Below, one piece after another: positions 12,072 through 22,180 of a DNA stretch of 64,000 nt (position 1 is the stretch's first letter; each line of letters opens with the position of its first letter). Location of the stretch: NCBI RefSeq assembly GCF_040183065.1, contig NC_091130.1:129185914-129249913 (forward strand), in the 5' to 3' direction. The notes under the pieces are model-generated. The model saw only the letters and a list, made by a program, of their open reading frames with translations, was not told the origin of the DNA and ran no database searches. The translations under genes and the position numbers were made by a program. The DNA is from Periplaneta americana. Taxonomy: Eukaryota > Arthropoda > Insecta > Blattodea > Blattidae.

Positions 12072-13560
12072 GATGTAGTTTAAAATGTACAAATAACCAA
12101 GACGAGTATCAGTGTTTTTGTCATCCTGTTGCTGAAGTTGTTACAGTTGAATAGTCAGATTCTTCAGGTGTTAGTCTACCAGAATCTGGCTTTGATGTCA
12201 TTAATTAATAATTGAACTTACATACTTTCAAAAATTTGATCCGAACAAATGTAACATTTTAAAATTCCTTTCCAGAACGAAAGTTACATTTTTTCATATC
12301 AAATTTCTGCACATTTAAAGGACAAAACTAAAATTCTTTCAATCATTTATTATTATAATACATTGCTCTCTAAAACGGACTCAACATACTGGGAATTAAA
12401 TCAATGGCTTTCCCAAAACACATAATGAAATTTTTCACGTAAAATAATTTTTATCTCGAAAAGGAAGCACAAGCAAGCAAAATTATATTAACCTTTTTTT
12501 GTTTGAAATATCTCAAAGAATAACCTCCTAAAATTATTGACATTATTTACAGTTCACCTTGTAATATACTCTGCATATACACCACTATGACATTTTCTCC
12601 CAGACAAACTTGGTTTAAAATTCTATAAGTTAATAAGTAGTAATTTTTAATCATATAAAAATGCATTCAACAGATATAATAGCTCAACTCTTGAAAGTTT
12701 AAAACAATTTTCAATTCTTCATGAGCAAAAATTTGACTACAGAACTAAAATATGCAATACTATATAGCAATTTGTTTCACGCCATTTACTTGTTTTATTA
12801 TATACCATTGTATGGTAGTTACTATGACCAGCCATAAAATACGTACACATCAATACCATAAATGTAATGACTTTTCATAGGTCTTTGTAGTTGATGATTT
12901 TAATAGTAGTTGAGTAGGAAGGTAGTTGGTTGTACCATCACAAATAATAATAATAATTTAAGTTATTAGTAATATTCTTCTGTACAGGTGTGAAGTCAAA
13001 TGTTTGTGTATGACAAACTATGTGTAATAATTCTATTACATTGCTTGAATTTTTACCTTTGCTTATGAAGAATTATTTTAATATTTGGTCATCTATTGCA
13101 ATTGTTTTTCAATAGATCCTGAATGTCCTATAAACTGAAGGCTCTTCTAAAAACTTCATTAACAGTTGGTTTTATATGAGATTGCTATAGGGAATTGAAC
13201 TAATTAACTGATAAGAAATAGAAATGTTTTGATATTAAGGGCTTGAGGCGTGAAATATATATTTTATTGATATTATATCAAGGTTTTCACATGCATTTGT
13301 GAATTTTTTCGTGTAGTTTACTATTATATTATAAATAAACGATTGAAATTGAACGTCTCCATTTGTTTAAACCAGTGAAATATCTTTGATCATTGGAATT
13401 TTTCAGTGAAATCCCTGTTTATTCATTATGTTATTACCGGTAATGCTAGAAGAAATAGTGCTGTGAAAAACATTTAATTTTTCATTACTATCATTGCCCC
13501 CTTTTCCCTATTCATCATTGTCATCATTACTATCATCATTATCATCATCATCAGAAGCAG
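11711..13560. other. AT-rich stretch with a trinucleotide repeat
   Basis: The first 70 bases after the palindrome (to about 11780) match sequence downstream of the family A structure at 49752-49825 (GAGGTGAGCAAGACCTCATT), so the repeat unit extends past the palindrome. A CAT/TAG/TAA compound microsatellite lies at 11980-12070. Nothing else recognised. Confidence 0.5.
11980..12070. repeat. Compound (CAT)n(TAG)n(TAA)n microsatellite
   Basis: Successive CAT, TAG and TAA runs. The poly-Tyr ORF reported from the minus strand is only the translation of this repeat. Confidence 0.9.
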
Positions 13561-13782
13561 TCGGCCTTGGTGGCGCAGTCAGTAGAGTGCTGGCCTTCTG
13601 TGACCTAGGTTGCGGGTTTGATGCCTGCGCAGATTGATGGCATTTTAAGTGTGCTTAAATGCGACAGACTCATGTCAGTAGATTTACTGGCATGTAAAAG
13701 AATCCCTGTGGGACAGAATTTCAACACACCGGCGATGCTGATATAACCTCGGCATTTGCGAGCGTCATTAAATAAAACATAA
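13561..13782 (+). repeat. tRNA-derived SINE, family B, copy 1
   Basis: Starts with a tRNA-like head (TCGGCCTTGGTGGCGCAGTC, B-box-like GCGGGTTTGATGCC), then the body block TTAAGTGTGCTTAAATGCGA, CATGTCAGTAGATTTACTGG and a 3' end near GCGTCATTAAATAAAACATA. Longest + copy of three in the window. Confidence 0.8.
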
Positions 13783-15424
13783 TTTACTATTTTTTTCATC
13801 AGCAGCAACAGTACTATTAACACCAGTACCATCTATTACTGCTGCTGCTACTAGTGTCACTACTACCACTATTGCAACTACCATAATACTATTACCACTA
13901 CTACTGCTACAGCTATTGCTACTGAATTATTTTAAGTTTTAAATGTTATTGAACTTACTGCAATTGTGGCCAGCAGCAAGTACAAAGCATACCAAATTCA
14001 ATAAATGTTACAAAAGTACAAAGATTGGGTATTTTACTATTATAACTTCTGTTACCTTATACAGTGCAAACAAGAAGTCTTCCCGCCATGGTGTAGCCAA
14101 GAATCCAGTAGGCAGAGAATTCAACTGGCAGCACTGGTGCTAAGCATGTGATGGACTGAGGATGTGAGGTTATCAAACCGGAATTAATGGGAAGTGCCAA
14201 CTTTTTGCAGGGTTACTAGAACTAATGGAGCTGTGGAGGGACTTTTTGATCGCACTGTATTATTATTATTACTATCAACAAAACATTTACTGCTGCTGCT
14301 ACTACTACTATTTTGATTATTGGTGCTTGGGTTTTCTTGGCCTAGCAAAGGACACAATGCATGGGTTTTCCTATAAATTTTTTCACGAAGCCAGTGACAC
14401 AATTCTGCTGACATTGTCAGTCACAGTCAGTTGTCTGAACTGTATTAAAAATACACGTATTTTTAACCATGGTTAGGTACTCAATACAGCAACATACTTT
14501 TTGGTATCATACAAATTGTGTTTATGCAAGTTTTAGCTTTTTTTTTTCCAGAAGCTGCATAGCCATCCAAACAGCGTGTTGGTAATTATTTAATTAATAA
14601 TTAGCGAGAAACAGGTTCCGTTCTCTATAAAAACGTTGTCTGAAGTGTGCAAGGTAACAGAATGAACACATGAAAGAAGTGTGAAGATGGAATTGAGCCC
14701 AAGAAAATGTATCTTTTGCCTAGGACGAGAATTGAACATATTGTAATTTTCTGTGGTAAGAGGTTTGAAATTTCTTAAATTTCATTTCTATAATGTGTTG
14801 GTGGTTCATAAATTGGATCGCTTCTGAAATTTGCACAAACACATTGCATACGACTTCATCAGTAGATGTGTTTTGCTATATTCTATATCTTAACCATAGT
14901 TAAAAATAAATATTTCTCAATACAGTTCAGGAAAATGACTGAGGCTGACAATGTGAAGTGCTAGCAGAATTGTGTAGTCGACTTAGTGCAACAACTTATA
15001 AGGAAAACTTAAGCATTGTATTCTTTGCTGGACTTGGAATGCCAATGACTTAAATATGACTCACTTTTTACAACTACGTCCGTTGCTGCTGTGTCAATAC
15101 TGAGAATTATTTTTACTCTTTATGCAACAATTTGCAACATCAATCATAGGATTTTTCTTCAAACATATCTTATAATATTTTATGAATGGATGTGAGTCAT
15201 ACAATATATACATTCATTAAATACATAGCATATTACATTATGTTTCTCGGAAAATTTTTTGATTACTTGGAAACTAAATATTTGTTATTGAAAATATTGG
15301 GATTTTTTTTTTTTTTTTTAATTTTCACCATTTTCTGCTGATACGCAACTTAAGCTATCAGTTGCTTAAAGATATTTTGAGAGATCATTACACTTACTTG
15401 ACGGATTTTATGTCTGAGACATTT
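13783..15424. other. Non-coding stretch with CTA/CTG-rich simple sequence
   Basis: Compound trinucleotide simple repeats around 13790-13925 and 14265-14310, otherwise AT-rich DNA. The ORFs here translate repeat runs. No domain-bearing ORF. Confidence 0.45.
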
Positions 15425-15737
15425 ATGTATATGCTACCGTTAAAACTCGAAATTTGTCAAAACCAGTTTCAACTAGTAAAAACTAGCTTAAGCAAATGTA
15501 GGTAGATAGCGAGTTTTCATAAGATCTAGAATCAGTGACAGGTTAGGTTTGGTTTGTTTAGGTTTTAGTTTGGTAAAAGCCTAAATAAACCGAAAACCTA
15601 AACAAACCAAACCTAACTTGTCATTAATTCTAGATCTTACAAAAACTCGCTTCTGTCTATCTGCAATTTGAAAACTATTTTTTACTAGTGGTAACTGGTT
15701 TTGATGGATTTCGGGTTTTAACGATAACATATATAAT
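15424..15737. repeat. Palindromic MITE-like repeat, about 145-bp arms
   Basis: The left arm (about 15424-15566) and right arm (about 15593-15737) are reverse complements at roughly 85 percent by eye. Inner landmarks are GGTTTGGTTTGTTTAGGTTT and its mirror AAACCTAAACAAACC; outer landmarks are ACCGTTAAAACTCG and GGGTTTTAACGAT. The spacer is about 26 bases. No coding capacity. Confidence 0.8.
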
Positions 15738-16664
15738 AATTGAAGCTCTCCGGTGCAAATAATGATAACCCATAATGAATATCGCCCACTTTTTACTTCT
15801 CATTGCAAATACAAGAATGTATCTTATTGTTCAAGTTGCATATTCCTACCATCTGTTAATATATTCACATAATTCTTTAACCATATTAAAGATGATGTGC
15901 TTTATAGCCAAAAATTATGAATTACAATTTTGCGGTTGTCACTTTTTACTTTCGAGGTCTTCAATTATATTTACATAGATCCTACTAAATGTTTCCTTTT
16001 GCTTTTTGCTATGAGAGGCTAGAGCACGAAGTAACATAAGTATGTAATGAGAGAGTAACTTACAGATTCTTTTTTACAATAAACTACTTATCACTTAAGT
16101 TTAAGATTGAAAGAATATTATGTGAAACATATAATCTGCACAATAGGAGCAGCTTGCTTCTTACAGGTCCAGCATTGTTTCTACTATATGTAGAAATAAA
16201 TGACCAGACGAATTAATACACATGGAACTCTGTTTCCTATTACATTGTAAAGAGCTTTTCTCTTCTCCCTCTATTCCTTTTTCTCTCCCTTCCATTCCTC
16301 TTTCTCTCTGTTTCTCTGGGGGAGGAGAGAGATATAAAATCACACACATAAAGTTTAATGTTGAGATGTTATAAACTCACATACATAAGAAGTAATGTTT
16401 TTATTTTTTTCAGAAACAATACTTTGATGCTGAGTTTGAAAGGTCCTTAACAGGAATGGCATGTCGAAATATAATATATATTACATACTCTAAATATGTG
16501 AGTTGTGAATTTTGGCACATTACAATATTTGCTATCTTAGGTTATTTTTTCGTAGACAGGAAGAAATGTTCATGGGCTTGAAATTTTACTACCTTTCAAC
16601 GACTATAATAAATCATGTCTGTTTCCCACTTCCCATGGAAATGAAAATTTTATTAGTTTTTTAA

Positions 16665-16834
16665 GGAGGTTGATCCCGGGCCAAGTTGATGGCATTTAAG
16701 TGTGCTTAAATGTGACAGGCTCATGTCAGTAGATTTACTGGCATGTAAAAGAACTCCTGCAGAACAAAATTCTGGCACATCCGGCGATGTTGATATAACC
16801 TCTGCAGTTCCGAGTGTCGTTAAATAAAACATAA
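16665..16834 (+). repeat. tRNA-derived SINE, family B, copy 2 (5' truncated)
   Basis: Body and 3' end of family B: GGCATTTAAGTGTGCTTAAA, CATGTCAGTAGATTTACTGG, GTTAAATAAAACATAAC. Most of the tRNA-like head is missing; only a remnant around GATCCCGGG remains. 5' truncation is usual for retrotransposed SINEs. Confidence 0.8.
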
Positions 16835-17529
16835 CATTAATAACAGTAAAGATTAAATATACTAGACCTTTCAGTTCACTTACGATATACAATTACTTTT
16901 AAATTATTTTACAGAAACTGACTTCATCTACTGCTATATGGATATAGATCTTTGTTTTTCCTTGGATTAAATACAGTAACAATTAAAATGATAAAGAAAT
17001 TGTCCAGCTATAGCGAGATTATAAAACTACTCAAGTGCTTTAAAATTATGAAAAAATGAGAGAGCAGAAACTGTTAAGACAACTTTAGGTAATAGTTAAT
17101 ACATCATCAGAGATTTAACATCTGATATGCATGATATGGAATTTGTTTTATTGACGTAGATATTTCTCAAGGTACTATCATTTCTTCCTGCTTAATTTTA
17201 CTGTTTCTTTGATACAACAATCCATTTTACTGATGTGAGGGATAGAGAGAAACTGCTACTGTAGTTAGTGATTGAAACTGAAGGATTTTCAGGTAAAATA
17301 CTTAATATTTCCAGCTAAGGAAATCCCTTAAAGGTGAATCATTATCTGAAATTGTAAGACTTTTTAAAAGAATTTTGTTGAAATAATTTTTGTAATTAAA
17401 ATGTTTATTATAAAAACTTAATGATTGTACATTCTTATATATAAAAAGTGTTAACAGTGATCTAAAACTGTTGTTGAAATGGCGAAACAGTCATTTAAAT
17501 ATATGTTCCTGCATATATGACACATATGT

Positions 17530-17695
17530 CTAAAATGCAGGTAGTAGGCCATTGATGATGCAGAGGAGGAGAATTCAGCCGGTGCTGTGGATCGGGTCCT
17601 GGCATACCTCAGTTGGTAAAAGCACTCAGCGCGCCAAGCTGAGGATCCTGGGTTCGATTCCCGGTGCCGGCACGAATTTTTCTTCACTAATGGTG
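17530..17695 (+). repeat. tRNA-like SINE, family A, single copy
   Basis: Carries the family A module: leader AATGCAGGTAGTAGGCC, GTGGATCGGGTCCTGGCATA, D-arm-like CTCAGTTGGTAAAAGC, B-box GGGTTCGATTCCCGG and the 3' block GGCACGAATTTTTCTTC. Unlike the copies at 11.5 and 49.5 kb it is not palindromic, so it shows the monomer: leader, tRNA-like unit, short tail. Confidence 0.75.
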
Positions 17696-18429
17696 ATTAA
17701 TCATTGTAATATATGTAACAAATTGCACAGCAATATTGTCCATGAGCTTGATGTAGAAATTAATACTAAGTTAACCCCTTTCTAGTTGGTATATGATAGT
17801 CAATAAGTCTGAAGTTGACTTGCTGTTTATTTCTGCCATTACTGGTGTGGTTTTTGTGCTGATTTTTTCAATTCCGCTTTGACAGGTGTGAAACTGGATA
17901 TCTACAATTGTATACATGTCACTCTTACTTTTATGTACGGATACCATGTTGTTTACTTATATCATATCATACAGCTTTGCTATTTTTGCAATGTGGAGGT
18001 ATATCCTTTGGAAACAAAAGCTTTTTTTTAAATAATCTTATTCTTTCAGGAATATTACACTACCTGGGAAGAAATACATATATCCCCGTATAAAAAAAAC
18101 TTGCAATCTGTGTGTCTGAGTCACTGTTTCACAGCTTCCACAAAGGAGTCGTTTTATTCTAACTTTTTTTTCTACAGATACAGTTTTTTAACTTATCAGA
18201 AAGACAGTTATCTGATGTTGTTTGTTCATTGGGCACAAAAAACATCAGGCAGAAGTGAGTATGCCAATATCCACAAATAGCCACACAGTTCTCAAAACCG
18301 AATATCAAAAACTTTGTTCCAGCATGGTTTAAAATCGATTCTGAACTACCTGCTCATGCACAGTAACTCAATGTGCGTTCCAACAAGACTTGAACTGATT
18401 CTGAACCGATTCTGAACTCCCAGTTTCCT

Positions 18430-19161
18430 ATATTATGATATACCGAAGTACATATGATATTTCAGTGCAGAAATTCTGTGTCATCATATGATGATGGAAG
18501 AGTGGAAGAGAGAAAAATTCTCTCCGGCACCGGGATTTGAACCCAGGTTTTCAGCTGTACGTGCTGACGCTCTATCCACTAAGCCACACTGGATTCCCAT
18601 CCCGATGTCAGATCGAATCTGCTCAGTTTAAGTTCCACCTCTTGGGTTCCCTCTAGTGGCCTACCCTCATGCACTGCGTCATAGATGTATGACAATGGCA
18701 CAATGTCCACACATGTGCAGAGGTACACTCGTTATGAGTGACTAAGTGGCCAGGATCCGATGGAATAAGCGCCATCTTAAATCACGAAGCGATTATTTTT
18801 TGCATATCAATATATTACGATGTACCGAAGTACATATGATATTTCAGTGCAGAAATCCTGCGTCATCATATGATGATGGAAGAGTGGAACAGAGATCACG
18901 GCCACTTAGCCACTCATAACGAGTGCACCTCTGCACATGTGTGAACATTGTGCCACTGTCATACATCCATGATGCAGTGCATGAAGGTAGGCCACTAGAG
19001 GGAACCCAAGAGGTGGAACTTAAACCGAGAGGATTTGATCCGACATCAGGATGGGAATCCAGTGTAGCTTAGTGGATAGAGCGTCAGCACATAGAGCTGA
19101 AAACCCGGGTTCAAATCCCGGTGCCAGAGAGAATTTTTCTCAGTTCCACTCTTCCATCATT
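18430..19161. repeat. Inverted SINE dimer (family F) with one 10-bp target duplication
   Basis: A minus-strand family F SINE (tRNA-like part around 18530-18592) and a plus-strand copy (tRNA-like part around 19064-19130) lie head to head, sharing inverted blocks that extend through TCCCTCTAGTGGCCTAC and CTCGTTATGAGTG. Between them is a second copy of the 3' tail in inverted orientation (about 18815-18895). The whole 732-bp structure is flanked by CCAGTTTCCT at 18420-18429 and 19162-19171, consistent with one insertion event and not two separate SINE insertions. Confidence 0.8.
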
Positions 19162-19171
19162 CCAGTTTCCT

Positions 19172-20451
19172 GTTTCAACGTGTTTTGGAACTCATTGAGA
19201 ACAAGTGAAATTGGTTTTTGATTAAGGGCAGGAAATGGGAATTCTGTATTGGTCACGCATGTGCAGATGGTTTAATCTGAGGTTAAGACTAATACGCTTC
19301 GAGACTGGCAGGTTAAAATCAGAAAATAGTAGATAATGAGTGATTTGAAAGGTGATAGAGATATATTTGATGACGAATTAAGTTCGGAAGATGAATATAA
19401 TTTTAATATGAGAAGAAACTCAGAAGGCTGTGAAAGAACAATTCAAGAAATGTTCCAACAACGTAAAATTCCGAACTAGTTCTGAGAAGTCTTCAACTGG
19501 CGCATGCGTCAAAAGATATTCAGTATTAGTTTGTAATGCGTTTTGAATTGCTTGTTGGAACATACCTAAAGTTGGCAGTATAAACAGCATGGTTATGACA
19601 GAAAGAAGTTCAAGTACGAAAGAAATGTGACACTGACTGGTCATAAGAGAATCAAGTGTATGCGTAATGTTGGAACACAGTAAGAATTTTCAAATGTCTG
19701 TGTGAACTTGATTCCAAACTTATTGACAGATGATATATGGCAAAAATGAAAACTGGCATGATCCATTTTGCCTGATATTTTGTGCCCAGCAGTCTGGAAC
19801 TGTTCAGTTTCTAACTTGTTAGGTAAACTTTAAAGCCTATATTCGCACACAACGTTTGAATAGTTGTGAAACAGTGAAAATGCGGCTGAAATACGGGTTC
19901 TGAGTCTACAATGCAGCATAAGGTTGTTGAGAGAGACGTGAATATGTAGTAATACATTTCGTTTTTGAAATGTGTATGTATACAAGTTGAACCAGCTACC
20001 CCTTATAATTCTAGACATATGCAATCTGTTAAGGTGGTGATGATGCAAAGATCAATATTTCTTTGCTTGCTTCGTATACTGTATGATAACAAATCACTTT
20101 GTGCCATAAGAATAATCCCGTTTTAAAACAATGTCATTCTTTCATGCAATGAAGTTAAGAAAGTGATCAGATGGAATAGAATGTGCAGTTAACACTTAAA
20201 ACCAAGTTACAGCAATATGAATCTGTTATGAAGTGACGAGGTGCAAGTGACCACATAAACATCCATTAATTGGAAATGAGTTTGTGAGACAACACCTGAC
20301 TCAAAAAGAGAGGGGGGGGGGGGGAATAAAAATATTTCTGTCCAATGTTCAAACCTCCCTTCTCAGGACCCTGCTAATCAGAAATTTGGCAGATTGACTG
20401 CAGATTACAGCCTATTCGATACTCTTTACATGGTTGCAACATACATTTTCT
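19172..20451. other. Unassigned sequence with a small acidic ORF and a G run
   Basis: A 47-codon ORF starting at 19338 is acidic (DDELSSEDEYNF). It could be the start of a decayed DNA-transposon protein but matches nothing I can name. A G homopolymer of about 14 lies near 20311-20325. Otherwise nothing recognised. Confidence 0.35.
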
Positions 20452-20876
20452 AAATAATTGATTAAATGGCGATCTTACTCGTGTTAATTGTGTAAGCATG
20501 TGCGGCTTACAGCTGTTTCGGTGCTTCTTCACACCATCCTCAGAGCCTACTAGATCTCAGTGTCATCTCGAACTTCGCTGCCTGTTGTGTGGGTGTGTTC
20601 GATTGTTGAAAAGTGTTGAACTGTGGTGTCAAATAGTGTGTGTGTTTTGAAATTGATCTATGTGTTGAGAATTTGATCATGGTGTTTTAGTGTGTCTGTA
20701 TATTTCATATTGTTCTAGTGTGTTGAGTTTTTGGTTTTTGGGTTGTATGTGTAGGATTTTCATGTCTGTATTTATGTTATTGTATGTGTGGTTAGCATTA
20801 GTTATGTGTTCGGCATATGCAGATGTATTGTGTCCTCTGGTTATTGTTTTAATGTGTTCTTTGTATCGAGTTTGGA

Positions 20877-21353
20877 ATGATCTGCCTGTCTGTCCAATGT
20901 AGAAAATGTATATACAACATAGCATACAGAACAGAAAACACACTGCAAAGACATCTCAACACACAAATAACACAAACAAATAAATACAACCACACAGGCA
21001 TATACAAACTCACATGCAATAGTTGCGACAGTTTCTACATTGGACAGACAGGCAGATCATTCCAAACTCGATACAAAGAACACATTAAAGCAATAACCAG
21101 AGGACACAATACATCTACATATGCCGAACACATAACTAATGCTAACCACACATACAATATCATAAATACAGACATGAAAATCCTACACATACAACCCAAA
21201 AACCAAAAACTCAATACACTAGAACAATATGAAATATACAGACACACTGAAACACACCCTGATCAAATTCTCAACACACAGATCAATTTCAGAACACACA
21301 TACTATTTGACACCACATTTCAAACTTTTCAACAATCGAACGCACCCACATAA
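20877..21353 (+). pseudogene. GIY-YIG endonuclease domain of a Penelope-like retroelement
   Basis: About 158 codons with no start of its own class; the first residues lie in the arm junction. The motif GIYKLTCNSCDSFYIGQTGR holds GIY and YIG separated by ten residues, with CxxC-type cysteines between them, followed by RSFQTRYKEH with the Arg typical of the second motif, then AEH and a conserved NTLEQYEIYRH. In Penelope-like elements this endonuclease lies C-terminal to the reverse transcriptase and nicks the target for primed reverse transcription. Here the reverse transcriptase is absent, so the fragment is inactive. Confidence 0.75.
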
Positions 21354-21394
21354 CAGGCAGCGAAGTTCGAGATGACGCCGAGATCTAGTAGGCT

Positions 21395-21423
21395 CTGAGG
21401 ATGGTGTGAAGAAGCACCGAAAC
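21395..21423 (+). ncRNA. Hammerhead-ribozyme-like core in the PLE arm
   Basis: CTGAGGA is followed by T, a GGTG...CACC hairpin with an 8-base loop, then GAAAC. That is the order of the hammerhead core (CUGANGA, stem II, GAAA). The extra U before stem II departs from the canonical core. The mirror copy is at 20515-20543 on the minus strand. Penelope-like elements are known to carry hammerheads in their terminal repeats; activity here is inference. Confidence 0.4.
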
Positions 21424-21486
21424 AGCTGTAAGCCGCACATGCATATACAGTTAACACGAATAAGATCGCCATTTAATCAATTATTT

Positions 21487-22180
21487 ATATTCAAGTGTTA
21501 AAAGTAGTGTATGAAAGATTCAACATGGATACATTTTCTATTGTACGTATGTTTCATTCACACCTGTGACCATTTTGAGAGTGTGTTAATGGATAATACA
21601 TAGCATAAGAGTCCTTCTGTCTGCTCAAGAGTAGACACAAACATATTCTTTCCTTAGTAATTACATAGCAGCAGGGACCAATGCTTTTAGCTGGCATATA
21701 AATTGCGAGTTTCATAAAACTAAATTGTAAGTGGCAGCTGATTCAACCTGTATATTACAATGTTGTGGAATAAAATGTGATTCAAAAATAAACTTGTGGT
21801 GCATTATATTTGTAGTGACCTTAAGTCTTATATTTTATATTTATAAGGTATTGAGTGTGAATTGCCTATTAGCTGGAACTACCTTTTTTCTACTTCATTT
21901 CTGCTTGCATCCTTACCTTTGTTATGAACTTAGAAAAACTGGTGATAATTTTCTAGGCTTCCGAAATTTGAATGCAATATTTTGGTCCTGTGCCCAAGTA
22001 CATTTTTTAAATATTTTATTGACAAAGTGTACTGTAGAAGACAATGTTGTAAATTAAGACAAAATCTAGTTAAATGAAATTGTAGAATGTGTTTTATAAT
22101 TACATTACTTATGAGTGAGATGTAAACTTCGGTATATTGCTTGAACTAATGGATTTTTTTGTTTGTTTCTTTTTTTTCAG
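21487..22180 (+). other. Intron sequence upstream of the 22-kb exon
   Basis: AT-rich DNA with one 108-codon ORF (21731-22057) lacking any motif. It ends in a strong T-rich tract (22151-22177) and CAG at 22178-22180, the acceptor of the next exon. Confidence 0.5.

Larger units (their letters stand above)
20452..21486. mobile_element. Penelope-like element 3' fragment with 454-bp inverted arms
   Basis: Arms at 20452-20905 and 21032-21486 are close reverse complements around a 126-base spacer. Both encode the same C-terminal part of a Penelope-like GIY-YIG endonuclease: minus strand (20677-20943) and plus strand (to the stop at 21353). Only the plus reading continues into the spacer and retains the complete GIY-x10-YIG signature. 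No reverse transcriptase domain is present, so this is a 5'-truncated fragment. Each arm also ends in a hammerhead-like motif (20515-20543 and 21395-21423). Confidence 0.8.

Noticed and set aside
11862-12092. ORF with a long poly-Tyr run, minus strand
   Set aside because: Translation of a TAA/TAG microsatellite; no codon pattern of a gene outside it.
19338-19480. Small acidic ORF as a gene
   Set aside because: 47 codons only and no family match; could be a transposon remnant, not enough to call.
21731-22057. 108-codon ORF upstream of the large exon
   Set aside because: Hydrophobic, Cys-scattered text typical of AT-rich noise; lies in the intron and lacks a matching acceptor/donor.
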